Shown: one piece after another, positions 25,008-35,243 of the stretch
How positions within the stretch are numbered: position 1 is the stretch's first letter
Layout: every line of letters begins with the position of its first letter
Assembly (NCBI RefSeq): GCF_900107925.1
Contig: NZ_FNUJ01000004.1
Coordinates: 186,001 to 250,000, forward strand
Length of the DNA: 64,000 bases
Origin: Amycolatopsis pretoriensis
Lineage (GTDB): Bacteria > Actinomycetota > Actinomycetes > Mycobacteriales > Pseudonocardiaceae
Direction: 5' to 3'
Made by a program: the position numbers and the translations under genes
The notes under the pieces: generated by a model
Databases searched by the model: none
Told to the model about the DNA's origin: nothing
What the model saw: the letters and a program-made list of their open reading frames with translations, nothing else

Positions 25008-25241
25008 ATGGGCAAGAGCGAACGACGCGTGCTGGCGGCCGCGTTGCTGGGGGCCGTCGCGATGTTCGGCGTCGTGGGGTTCACGCGTGGGGAGGAGCCC
25101 GCGGCGCCGGCGCAGGGGGTGCCGGTCGCCGCGGATTCCCACTATCGAGTGACTTCTTGGGTCGGCACTCCAGCGGAAGTCGTTGTGCGGCAAGGAAATC
25201 CGGATTTCTTCCTTTCTTCCTGGACCGGCCGCCGCTCCTGA
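25008..25241 (+). CDS. Small putative exported protein
   Basis: A 77-residue unknown protein, with a signal-like N-terminus (RRVLAAALLGAVAMFGVVGF) and an Ala/Pro-rich middle. The last third (VVVRQGNPDFFLSSWTGRRS) falls in a stretch with weaker GC-third bias than its neighbours, so the C-terminal reading may not be right. It has a GGGGG element 12 bases before the ATG and could be co-transcribed with DUF4097. Existence is uncertain. Confidence 0.42.
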   Translation: MGKSERRVLAAALLGAVAMFGVVGFTRGEEPAAPAQGVPVAADSHYRVTSWVGTPAEVVVRQGNPDFFLSSWTGRRS

Positions 25242-25308
25242 ACTGTCGGGGGTCGCTGTTAGGAATGGGGTGCGCCGAAGGACGGCGTGCAGGGGGAGGA
25301 AACAGATC

Positions 25309-26751
25309 ATGGACGTGCGCCGGGTCGTCGCGGTCATCGCGGCGGTCGTGGTCATGGGGGTCGTACCGGCTGTCGCTTCGGCGTCTTCGCTGACTTGGCG
25401 GCCGTGCGCGACGCCGCAGGAACCGACAGCGGAGTGTGCGGCGGTCGACGTGCCGATCGACCGTTCGCGGCCGGAACTGGGGTCGGCGCGGCTCGCGCTG
25501 GCGCGGTTGCCGGCGGCCGATCCGGCCCATCGGATCGGCTCGCTGCTGGTGAACCCGGGCGGGCCGGGTGGCTCCGGCGTCGGGTTCGTGCAGTTCGGCG
25601 GGCTGGCGTCGCCGGACCTCGCGCGGCTGCGGCAGCGGTTCGACGTCGTGGGCTTCGACCCGCGCGGCGACTGGTTCAGCACGCCGCGCATCACGTGCGA
25701 CCCCGGGACGTTGTTCGACCCGGTACTGAACCGGTTCCCCACGTCCCGTCAGGGCTTCGACGCGCTGGTCGCGCACAACCGTGCGGCGGGCGAGGACTGC
25801 CTGGCGCGCACCGGGCCGTTGCTGGCGAACGCGGACACGCAGAGCGCGGCCGAGGACATCGAGACCATCCGTGCGGCGCTCGGCGAGGCCAAGATCTCGT
25901 GGCTCGGCCTGTCGTACGGCACCGAGCTGGGCGCGGTCTACGCGTCGAAGCACCCCGACCGGGTGCGCGCGATGGTGCTCGACGGCGCCGTCGACCACGC
26001 CCGGCCGCTGCGTCAGGCGATCCTCGAGGAGGCCGCGGCGACCGAGGACGCGCTGGTCCGGTTCGCGGACTGGTGCCGTGGCTCGGCCGATTGCGCCCTG
26101 CGCGGCCAGGACGTCCTCCGCTTCTACGACGACGTCGTGGCCCGGGCGGCGCACGGCGCGGTGTGGGCGAGCGACCTGGGCCGTCCGGCGACGGCCGACG
26201 AGATCTCGGCGGGCGTCTACAACCACCTCTACATCCGCGAGGAGTGGCCGGCGCTGGGCAAGGCGCTGGCCGCGGCCGGCGGCGAGTTCCCGGACGCTCG
26301 CGGGCTGACCGAGCGGAACCAGTTCCTGTCCCCGATCTACGGGGCGTACCGCGCGATCGGGTGCCACGACTTCCCGTCGCCGTTCACCGGGCCGGCGGAC
26401 ATGGGGTTGACGGCCGGGCTGCTCCGCGCGGTGGCGCCGCACAGCTGGCGGTACTCGGAGTTCTGGGACTTCACCAGCGGCTGCACGGGCTGGCCGGTCC
26501 CGGCGAAGAACCCGCCGCGGCCGCACCCGGTCAACGGGGCGCCACCGATCCTGGTGGTGGGTGGCGCCCACGACCCGGCGACGCCGCTGTCCTGGGCTCG
26601 GGGTCTGGCGGCGAGCATCGACGGCGCGGCCCTGCTCACTCGCACCGACGACGGTCACACGGGGCTGTTCAACTCCGCGTGCGCCCGAGAAGCCGAGGTG
26701 AAATACCTGGTGAGCGGGCTCACACCCGGTTTCCGTGAACTCTGCCGGTGA
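25309..26751 (+). CDS. Secreted tripeptidyl-aminopeptidase-like alpha/beta hydrolase
   Basis: A 480-residue exported serine peptidase of the SlpD/SlpE (Streptomyces mycelial proteinase) and Tap type. After a signal peptide (VVAVIAAVVVMGVVPAVASA) comes the oxyanion region LLVNPGGPGGSGV. The nucleophile is in ISWLGLSYGTELGA near residue 205, the acid in GGAHDPATPLSWA near 425 and the histidine in DDGHTGLFNS near 448. Four or more cysteines in the lid region suggest disulfides. It would remove short peptides from N-termini outside the cell. The ATG has a GGGGGAGGA site. No lipobox is seen. Confidence 0.9.
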   Translation: MDVRRVVAVIAAVVVMGVVPAVASASSLTWRPCATPQEPTAECAAVDVPIDRSRPELGSARLALARLPAADPAHRIGSLLVNPGGPGGSGVGFVQFGGLASPDLARLRQRFDVVGFDPRGDWFSTPRITCDPGTLFDPVLNRFPTSRQGFDALVAHNRAAGEDCLARTGPLLANADTQSAAEDIETIRAALGEAKISWLGLSYGTELGAVYASKHPDRVRAMVLDGAVDHARPLRQAILEEAAATEDALVRFADWCRGSADCALRGQDVLRFYDDVVARAAHGAVWASDLGRPATADEISAGVYNHLYIREEWPALGKALAAAGGEFPDARGLTERNQFLSPIYGAYRAIGCHDFPSPFTGPADMGLTAGLLRAVAPHSWRYSEFWDFTSGCTGWPVPAKNPPRPHPVNGAPPILVVGGAHDPATPLSWARGLAASIDGAALLTRTDDGHTGLFNSACAREAEVKYLVSGLTPGFRELCR

Positions 26752-26797
26752 ACCCGGGAACAAGAACCCGAACCGCCTCGTTAGGCTGGGTACGAAG

Positions 26798-26818
26798 GTT
26801 GAGCGCAGTCGACTCAAG
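26798..26818. promoter_or_regulatory. HAIR operator (HspR site) of the dnaK operon
   Basis: GTTGAGC-N7-ACTCAAG matches the HspR-associated inverted repeat CTTGAGT-N7-ACTCAAG at 12 of 14 defined positions; the right arm is perfect. It lies 112 bases before dnaK and directly upstream of the -35 box. HspR is encoded at the end of this operon, giving the known DnaK-HspR feedback loop. Confidence 0.93.
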
Positions 26819-26824
26819 TCCAGC

Positions 26825-26854
26825 TTGACGAAGTGTGCGAAGGCCGGATAGAAC
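26825..26854 (+). promoter_or_regulatory. Heat-shock promoter of dnaK
   Basis: TTGACG (26825-26830) and GATAGA/TAGAAC (26847-26854), with 16-18 bases between, form a housekeeping-sigma-type promoter right behind the HAIR operator. Start of transcription would be near 26860, leaving a leader of about 70 bases with an AGGAGG ribosome site before dnaK. Confidence 0.65.
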
Positions 26855-26930
26855 TTGCCAGGGCCCCGCTCAAGGTGGGGACGAACGTGCAGGTCACGAA
26901 CATAGCAGGCTTACACAGGAGGAAAGCACC

Positions 26931-28798
<1,868 letters not shown>

Positions 28799-28802
<4 letters not shown>

Positions 28803-29506
28803 CCCACAGCTACGACGAAACCGAGAACCAGGGCCGCGGCCCCGAGGAGCCGGTGGTCGTGCGGGACCGTCGTCGGGTGGACCCCCAGACCGGGCAGGTC
28901 CGCCCGCCCGGTCCGGCCCACGCCGCGCCGGAGCCGGAGGACGCGCCCGTGGAGCACGCGGGCCCCTCGCTCGGCGAGTCCATTGTGGACGAGTCGGTGT
29001 CGGTCGTGTCCGACGTCGAGAAGGAGCTGGCCGAGCGCACCGCCGACCTCCAGCGCCTGCAGGCGGAGTACGCCAACTACCGCAAGCGGGTGGAGCGCGA
29101 CCGCGAGGCCGTCGTCCTCGGCGCGAAGGCGACCGTGGTCAACGACCTGCTGCCGCTGCTCGACGACCTCGAGCGGGCCGAGCAGCACGGTGACCTCACC
29201 GGCGCGTTCAAGGCGGTCGGCGACAAGCTGATCAGCGGCCTGCAGCGCGCGGGGCTCGAGTCGTTCGGCACCGAGGGCGAGGCCTTCGACCCGAGCGTGC
29301 ACGAGGCCGTGCAGCACAACACCTCGCCGGACGTGGCGGGCCCGACGGTCACCGTGGTCATGCGCCGCGGCTACCGCTTCGGAGACCGCGTTCTGCGGGC
29401 GGCGCTGGTCGGCGTGACCGACCACGAGCCCGGCGCGGCCCCGGTGGACCCGTCCGTCGGTGGCGAGCTGCCACTCGGCGGCGGACTCGATGACCAGCAG
29501 CACTAG
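28799..29506 (+). CDS. grpE: Nucleotide exchange factor GrpE
   Basis: A 235-residue GrpE. An unstructured N-terminal section of about 60 residues precedes the long coiled coil (VVSDVEKELAERTADLQRLQAEYANYRKRVERDRE). The C-terminal beta domain holds GDKLISGLQRAGLESFGTEGEAFDPSVHEAV and VVMRRGYRFGDRVLRAALVGV. It drives ADP release from DnaK. The GTG start overlaps the dnaK stop by 4 bases; dnaJ follows after 30 bases. Confidence 0.97.
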
Positions 29507-29536
29507 GAGAACCCAAGTGGGAGGAGGAGACGCCCG

Positions 29537-30711
<1,175 letters not shown>

Positions 30712-30715
<4 letters not shown>

Positions 30716-31146
30716 GTGTGATGTTCGGCGGGATTCCGCAGGAGGGCGACGAAGAGACGCCGGTGTTCGTCATCTCGGTGGCGGCGCAGCTTGCCGGGAT
30801 GCACGCGCAGACGTTGCGCACCTACGACCGGCAGGGCCTGGTGTCGCCGGGCCGCACCTCCGGTGGTGGCCGGCGCTACTCGATGCGGGACATCGCGTTG
30901 CTGCGCGAGGTGCAACGTCTGTCGCAAGAGGACGGTGTCAACCTGGCCGGCATCAAGCGCATCATCGAGCTGGAGAACCAGGTCGACGCGCTGCGGCTCC
31001 GGCTCGCGGAGATCACCGAAGAACTGGCGGCGGCGTATGCGGCGGCGGAACAAGCGGCCGCGGCGGCGCACGCGTCCTACCGGCGGGACCTGGTCCCGCT
31101 CAACCAGCAGACGGCGATGGTGGTCTGGCGGCCGAAGCGCCGCTGA
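30712..31146 (+). CDS. hspR: Heat-shock repressor HspR (MerR family)
   Basis: A 144-residue MerR-type repressor. The DNA-binding part is FVISVAAQLAGMHAQTLRTYDRQGLVSPGRTSGGGRRYSMRDIALLREVQRLSQE (residues about 18-75), followed by a coiled coil. The C-terminus ends NQQTAMVVWRPKRR, as in other HspR. It binds HAIR sites with DnaK as corepressor; two such sites lie in this window, before dnaK and clpB. The GTG at 30712 overlaps the dnaJ stop; GTG 30718 or ATG 30721 are alternatives. Confidence 0.96.
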
Positions 31147-31159
31147 CCGCTGGAGCGAA

Positions 31160-31191
31160 GAGGGCCTCCCCGGGCGACCGGGGAGGCCCTC
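31160..31191. terminator. Bidirectional terminator between hspR and the ABC-F gene
   Basis: GAGGGCCTCCCCGG and CCGGGGAGGCCCTC form a perfect 14-bp stem with a GCGA tetraloop, 13 bases after the hspR stop and 5 bases after the stop of the convergent ABC-F gene. No long U-tract on either side. Confidence 0.82.
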
Positions 31192-31196
31192 TCGCG

Positions 31197-32750
31197 TCAC
31201 AGCTCCAATCGGCGCCACTCTGCCAAGTCCGCCAGCATCCGGCGGTCGTGCGTCGCGACCACCACCGCGGCCGGCGTTGTCAGCAATGCCTCCGTCAGCT
31301 CCTCGACGAGCGTCGCCGACAGGTGGTTGGTCGGCTCGTCGAACACCAGCAAGTCCGGCCGTCCCGCGAGGCGCAACGCCAAATCCAGCCGGCGCTGCTG
31401 GCCCTGGGACATCCGGCCCACCGGCGTCCGCAACGCCTCCGCGTCGAGCAGGCCCATCGCCGAGAACGGGACGCCCTCGCGCTCGAACAGCCGGCGAGCC
31501 ATCGACTCCGCCGGCCACGCCGGTGTTTCCTGGCCCACCAACGCGATCCGTGCGTCGGGCGCCCGGCGGACCGTCCCGCTCGTCGGGGCCAGCTCGCCGG
31601 TCAGGGCCGACAGGAACGTCGACTTGCCGGCCCCGTTGCCGCCCGTCACGAGCAGCCGGTCGCCGCGGGCGATCGTCACCGTGACCGGCCCGCGGAGGCG
31701 GCCGGCCACCGCGACTTCGTGCACGTCGACCAGTGATTGGCGAGATCCGGTGCCGAAATCGGGCCAGCGCAACGACAACGGCGGTTCCGGCACCGTCACG
31801 CGGTGGGCCTCCAGCGCGGCCCGCTCGCGGTTCAGCGCCTGGACCACGCCGGGTGCGCGCGACTGGCGCTGGTGACGTCCGGTGCCCTTGTCCGGCCGCC
31901 AGCCCGTGCTGAGCCGGTCGCGGGCCTGCGTCACCGCGAGCGTCAGCTGCCGGTGGGTGTCCTGCTGTTCCTCGAACTCCTGCAGCCAGCGCTCGCGGTC
32001 GCGGTGGCGACCGTCCCGCCAGGCCTGGTACCCGCCCGCGTACACCCGCGGGCGGCCGTCCTGGCTGGGGTCGAGGTCGAGGAACTCGGAAGCGACGTCG
32101 GCGAGCAGCGCGCGGTCGTGGCTGACCAGGGCGACGCCGCCGTCGTGCCCGCGCAGGCGGGCCGTCAGGAAGGCGAGGCCGTCGGCGTCGAGGTGGTTGC
32201 CGGGCTCGTCGAGCAGCAGGAAGTCGTGCCGCGCGCCGAGCAGGCAGGCCAGGCGCACGCGGTAGCGCTGCCCGACCGAGAGCGTGCTCAGCTCGCGGGT
32301 TCGGTCGGTGCAGGCGGAGAGGGCTTCGAGGGCGACGTCGATGCGGCGCTCGGCGTCCCACGCGTCGAGGCGCGTGGCCGCTTCGAGCGCGGCGGTGTAG
32401 CTGTCTTCCTCGAAGTCCGAAGCCGCCGCGTCGAGTGCGCGCAATGCTTCGTGGGAGTCGCGCAGGGCTTCGGTGGTCAGCGTGCCGACGGTTTCGCCGG
32501 ACCGGAACGGCAGCGCCTGCCGGGCGACGCCGACGGTGCCCGTCCGATGAACGGTGCCGTGGTCGGGTGTCCGCAGCCCGGCGAGGACGTGCAGCAGGGT
32601 GGTCTTGCCGCGCCCGTTTTCGCCGACGATCGCCAGCCGGGACCGGGCCGACACGGTGATGGTGACGTCGTGCAGGACGCGGCGGGAACCGAGCGTGACG
32701 CCGACGCCTTCCGCGCGCAGGTGGGCGTGTTCGGTCGCAAGGGGGTTCAA
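31197..32750 (-). CDS. ABC-F family ribosomal protection ATPase (antibiotic resistance type)
   Basis: A 517-residue protein with two ABC ATPase domains and no membrane segment. The first has Walker A GENGRGKT near residue 43, signature LSVGQRYRVRLA and FLLLDEPGNHLD. The second has GGNGAGKS, MSQGQQRRLDLAL and LLVFDEPTNHLS. An arginine-rich linker (about 235-310) lies between them. This is the ARE-type ABC-F layout: such proteins enter the ribosomal E site and displace macrolides, lincosamides or pleuromutilins. The exact drug cannot be read off. The start is TTG at 32750 with GGAG 6 bases before. A regulatory leader of about 150 bases lies upstream. Confidence 0.88.
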   Translation of the reverse strand: MNPLATEHAHLRAEGVGVTLGSRRVLHDVTITVSARSRLAIVGENGRGKTTLLHVLAGLRTPDHGTVHRTGTVGVARQALPFRSGETVGTLTTEALRDSHEALRALDAAASDFEEDSYTAALEAATRLDAWDAERRIDVALEALSACTDRTRELSTLSVGQRYRVRLACLLGARHDFLLLDEPGNHLDADGLAFLTARLRGHDGGVALVSHDRALLADVASEFLDLDPSQDGRPRVYAGGYQAWRDGRHRDRERWLQEFEEQQDTHRQLTLAVTQARDRLSTGWRPDKGTGRHQRQSRAPGVVQALNRERAALEAHRVTVPEPPLSLRWPDFGTGSRQSLVDVHEVAVAGRLRGPVTVTIARGDRLLVTGGNGAGKSTFLSALTGELAPTSGTVRRAPDARIALVGQETPAWPAESMARRLFEREGVPFSAMGLLDAEALRTPVGRMSQGQQRRLDLALRLAGRPDLLVFDEPTNHLSATLVEELTEALLTTPAAVVVATHDRRMLADLAEWRRLEL

Positions 32751-32848
32751 GGGTTGCTCCGCAGCTCTGGAGGGAGCCGGGCAGCACAGGAGGGGCCGCC
32801 CGGCGATGGCCGGAGCGGCGGGCAGGGAAAGTGTTCGGTGCGCCGCCG
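32751..32848 (-). promoter_or_regulatory. Structured 5' leader (attenuator) of the ABC-F gene
   Basis: Between a 15-codon leader ORF and the TTG start, the minus strand can form two hairpins. GCCGGGC/GCCCGGC spans 32776-32804. CTCC/GGAG at 32757-32772 puts the ribosome site GGAG itself in a stem. A third palindrome, CCGCCGCTAGCGGCGG (32843-32858), straddles the stop codon of the leader ORF. The arrangement is what translation-attenuation of drug-inducible genes looks like; the actual fold is inferred by eye. Confidence 0.65.
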
Positions 32849-32896
32849 CTAGCGGCGGTTGCGCAACCTCGCGAAGACGGCGAAGGAGAACATCAT
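32849..32896 (-). CDS. Leader peptide of the ABC-F gene
   Basis: A 15-codon ORF, MMFSFAVFARLRNRR, between a promoter and the ABC-F gene on the same strand. Its ATG lies 7 bases after a TAACCT -10 box, so it would be the first thing translated from a leaderless mRNA. Its basic end (RLRNRR) and stop sit inside a 16-bp palindrome. By analogy with erm and ABC-F leaders, a drug-stalled ribosome here would alter the downstream hairpins and expose the TTG start. Neither stalling nor expression is shown by sequence alone. Confidence 0.65.
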   Translation of the reverse strand: MMFSFAVFARLRNRR

Positions 32897-32903
32897 GATC
32901 GCG

Positions 32904-32940
32904 AGGTTAGTGCGGCACGGGAAGGCGGCCAAGCGAATTT
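32904..32940 (-). promoter_or_regulatory. ABC-F promoter with WhiB7-like AT element
   Basis: Read on the minus strand, AAATTC is followed after 2 bases by -35 TTGGCC (32927-32932), 17 bases, then -10 TAACCT (32904-32909). A short AT-rich block just before the -35 is the known hallmark of WhiB7-dependent promoters, and ABC-F genes are typical WhiB7 targets. whiB7 itself is not in this window. Confidence 0.55.
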
Positions 32941-32992
32941 CGGCGCAGGCAGAGCCGCGGCCGGGTTGGCGCGCCGGCGAGCCCGGAACCGC

Positions 32993-33034
32993 GCCGGCCG
33001 CGAGCAGCCGGGCAGGGGGCTGCTCGCGGCCGGC
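32993..33034 (-). terminator. Terminator of the LPMO-lipoprotein operon
   Basis: A perfect 17-bp stem (GCCGGCCGCGAGCAGCC and its complement) around an 8-base loop, 20 bases beyond the stop of the DUF305 lipoprotein. There is no U-tract, which is usual for actinomycetes. Confidence 0.75.
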
Positions 33035-33054
33035 ACCCCGGGGCCGCGGGGACG

Positions 33055-33588
33055 TCACACCTTGAAGTTCAACAACTGCTTCACTTCGGCGCTCCGCGAC
33101 TCGATCACCCGCCGGGCCAAGTCCCGCACCTGCGCGTTGACTCCGCCGCTCGCCGAGTTCTCCGTCTGGGCCAGCTCGACCGCCCCCTGTTGCTGGCCGG
33201 TCAGCACGTCCAGGAACTTGCGGGGGAACTCCGCCGCCGGGGCCGTGCGCAGCGCTCCCACCACGTCCGGCGACGTCATCTTCATGCCGCCGTGGCCCGC
33301 GTGCGCCTGGGGGTTCATGTCCATCGTCTCGGGCTGGCTCCACGCGCGGAGCCAGTTGCGCATGTCGGTGATCTCGGTCTGCTGGGTCGACTCGATCGCC
33401 GCCGCCAGTTCCTTCAACTGCGGTGGCAACGGGTGGTCCGCGGCCAGCCGGACGACCTCGATGCCCTGCTGGTTCTGGGGGATCAGCATCTGCAGGAACA
33501 TCACGTCGGCCGCGTTGTACGCGGGTGGAGCCGCCGTCGCGCTGCAACCCGTCAGCAGCAGCGCGACAGCGGCGAGCCATACCCTCAC
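33055..33588 (-). CDS. DUF305 domain lipoprotein
   Basis: A 177-residue lipoprotein. The N-terminus VRVWLAAVALLLTGCSA holds a lipobox (LTGC, Cys 15). DUF305 shows the metal-type histidine/methionine pattern: NAADVMFLQMLIPQNQQGIEVVRLAADHP, TEITDMRNWLRAW, and METs and His in TMDMNPQAHAGHGGMKM. The family is ferritin-like and is often linked to copper or metal handling. The GTG overlaps the stop of the LPMO gene (GTGA). Since LPMOs are copper enzymes, delivering or buffering copper for it is an attractive but unproven role. Confidence 0.87.
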   Translation of the reverse strand: MRVWLAAVALLLTGCSATAAPPAYNAADVMFLQMLIPQNQQGIEVVRLAADHPLPPQLKELAAAIESTQQTEITDMRNWLRAWSQPETMDMNPQAHAGHGGMKMTSPDVVGALRTAPAAEFPRKFLDVLTGQQQGAVELAQTENSASGGVNAQVRDLARRVIESRSAEVKQLLNFKV

Positions 33589-34340
33589 TGGCGCTGCCAG
33601 AGCGCCGGGGTGTTGGGCGGCTCCCAGCCCGCGATCGCCGTGTGCGGCTGGATGCAGCGGTAGCTCACCCCGTTGTAGGTGACCGTGTCGCCGACCTTGT
33701 ACGCCGTCCCGGCTGCCCACGTCCCGCTCGAAGGCGGGGTCGTCGGGGTCGTGGTCGGCGGGCGGGTCGTCGTCGGGGGCGGGGTCGTCGTGGTCGGCGG
33801 CGGAGTGGTCGTGCCGCCACCGCCGATCTGGAGGTCGACGCAGCTGTAGAACGCGTTGGCCGTGTCGGAGATGTTCCAGATCGCCAGCACCTTGACCCGG
33901 CCCGAGTAGCCGGCCAGGTTCACCGTGTGCGAGACGGTCGCCGGGGGCTGCTGGTTGTTGCCCGGGATGTTCGCGACGCGGGTGCCGCCGATGTAGTACT
34001 CGTAGCTCGAGGTGGCGTGCCGGGCGGTGAACACCCAGTTGAACGTCACCGTCGTGCCGACCGACTTGGCCGGCCAGGGCTTCGACTCGTCGGCCAGTTC
34101 GGCGAACTGCGACAGCCCGGCGTTGCAGCTGCGCAGGCCCTTCGGACCTTCGACGCTCTGGGGTTCGTAGACGATCTGGCCGCAGTTCGGGACCTTCCCG
34201 GCCGCGCAGTTGGCCTGCCGGCTGGGCGGGTCGGAGATGTATCCGTGCGCGCTCGCGGTGGTGGCGGGGAGGACGACGACCAGCACCGGGGCGAGCAGGA
34301 CACCGGCAGCGGCCGCGAAAAGCTTTCTGTTCCAGGTCAT
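33585..34340 (-). CDS. AA10 lytic polysaccharide monooxygenase (chitin-type) with CBM5/12
   Basis: A 251-residue secreted copper enzyme that cleaves crystalline chitin or cellulose oxidatively. The signal peptide ends TTASA, leaving His 32 of HGYISDPPSRQ as the N-terminal copper ligand; the second ligand is probably the His of FTARHATSSYEYY. The catalytic domain (32-190) has cysteines for disulfides. A Thr/Pro linker (TTTPPPTTTTPPPTTT) and a C-terminal CBM5/12 (WAAGTAYKVGDTVTYNGVSYRC and W near the end) follow; the latter favours chitin. Start ATG 34340 has a GAGGAG site. A DasR-type operator lies upstream. Confidence 0.95.
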   Translation of the reverse strand: MTWNRKLFAAAAGVLLAPVLVVVLPATTASAHGYISDPPSRQANCAAGKVPNCGQIVYEPQSVEGPKGLRSCNAGLSQFAELADESKPWPAKSVGTTVTFNWVFTARHATSSYEYYIGGTRVANIPGNNQQPPATVSHTVNLAGYSGRVKVLAIWNISDTANAFYSCVDLQIGGGGTTTPPPTTTTPPPTTTRPPTTTPTTPPSSGTWAAGTAYKVGDTVTYNGVSYRCIQPHTAIAGWEPPNTPALWQRQ

Positions 34341-34405
34341 TTCGGCTCCTCGAGGGGGAACGCCGTCGTTCCGAGGGGAGGACGAACGAGCACATCCGGG
34401 GAAGA

Positions 34406-34421
34406 TGTGGTCTAGACCATA
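34406..34421. promoter_or_regulatory. DasR-responsive element (dre)-like operator
   Basis: The perfect 12-bp palindrome TGGTCTAGACCA (34408-34419) equals the core of the 16-bp DasR site ACTGGTCTAGACCAGT known from Streptomyces. It lies 66 bases before the LPMO start. DasR is a GntR repressor released by glucosamine-6-phosphate, so chitin use would be linked to amino-sugar status. No dasR gene is in the window. Confidence 0.85.
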
Positions 34422-34485
34422 AGTCGATTCGGGCACAACGGTCAACGAACTACCGCCGTTCGGAGAGATCGCTAGCCCGCTCGGC

Positions 34486-35202
34486 TCAGTGCGAAGGTCG
34501 CGCCGGTTGCTGCAGGTGTTCGCCGAAGAACGCCGTCACCCGGCTCCACGCGTCTTCGGACGCCTCGTGGTGGTAGGTGAACCCCACGACCTTGAGCAGC
34601 AGGTTCAGCGGCGGCGCGACGTTGACCTTGTTCGCGAACCCGTGGCTCGCACCGTCGTACTCCTTGACGTCGTGCGGGATTTCACGCTCGGTGAGCGCTG
34701 TCTCCAGCTTCGCCGCCGCGCCGCGCAGCGAGAAGTCCTTCTTGCCGAAGCTCGCGACGATCGGGCACGCGTCGTCGAGGACCGACAGGTTCTTCGGTAG
34801 TTGCCCGTAGTAGGGCGCCGACGCCTCGAAGCCGCGTGACGCCGCGACGAGCGCGAAGCCGCCGCCCATGCAGAAGCCGGCGATGCCGATCCGGCCCGAC
34901 GAGTCCGGCCGGGCGGCCAGGAGCGCGCGGGACGCCTCGATGTCGTCGAACGTCCGGCCCCGGTTCGCGAACATGTCCGAGAACACGCGACGCACGCAGC
35001 GGCGCATCCCGCCGCGCGAGTACAGGTCGGGGCTGAGCGCGAGGTAACCCTCGGCGGCGAAGCGGTCGGTGATGTTCTTCGTGTCCTGGCTCAGCCCGAA
35101 CGCGTCGTGGATGAGCACCACGCCCGGGTGCGGTCCCCCGCCGGCGGGCTCCGCCAGGTAGCCGCCGATGGTGCCGTCCGAAACCGGAATAGTCATCTCC
35201 AT
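34486..35202 (-). CDS. Dienelactone hydrolase family protein
   Basis: A 238-residue alpha/beta hydrolase of the DLH type. It begins MEMTIPVSDGTIGGYLAEP, and PGVVLIHDAFGLSQDTKNITDRFAAEGYLALSPDLY is the family N-terminal core. The nucleophile is the cysteine of IAGFCMGGGFAL near residue 120, with the aspartate near FGKKD and the histidine in YDGASHGFANK. It may act on lactones or other esters. No operon partner is evident; the next gene on this strand, the globin-reductase, is 41 bases upstream. Confidence 0.9.
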   Translation of the reverse strand: MEMTIPVSDGTIGGYLAEPAGGGPHPGVVLIHDAFGLSQDTKNITDRFAAEGYLALSPDLYSRGGMRRCVRRVFSDMFANRGRTFDDIEASRALLAARPDSSGRIGIAGFCMGGGFALVAASRGFEASAPYYGQLPKNLSVLDDACPIVASFGKKDFSLRGAAAKLETALTEREIPHDVKEYDGASHGFANKVNVAPPLNLLLKVVGFTYHHEASEDAWSRVTAFFGEHLQQPARPSH

Positions 35203-35243
35203 ATCGGCGACGATAGCGAGAATCGACGCCGGCCGCGTGTCCC

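Noticed and set aside
25242..25308. Continuation of the small exported protein into the peptidase
   Set aside because: A stop at 25239-25241 separates them and the peptidase has its own ribosome site and signal peptide.
31160..31191. Second operator for HspR after its own gene
   Set aside because: The hairpin is pure GC with no HAIR match; its position between two convergent stops fits a terminator.
33588..34395. A long open frame that would fuse the DUF305 lipoprotein to an upstream extension
   Set aside because: The extension is antisense-like low-complexity sequence in another frame of the LPMO gene; the GTG at 33588 gives a proper lipobox.
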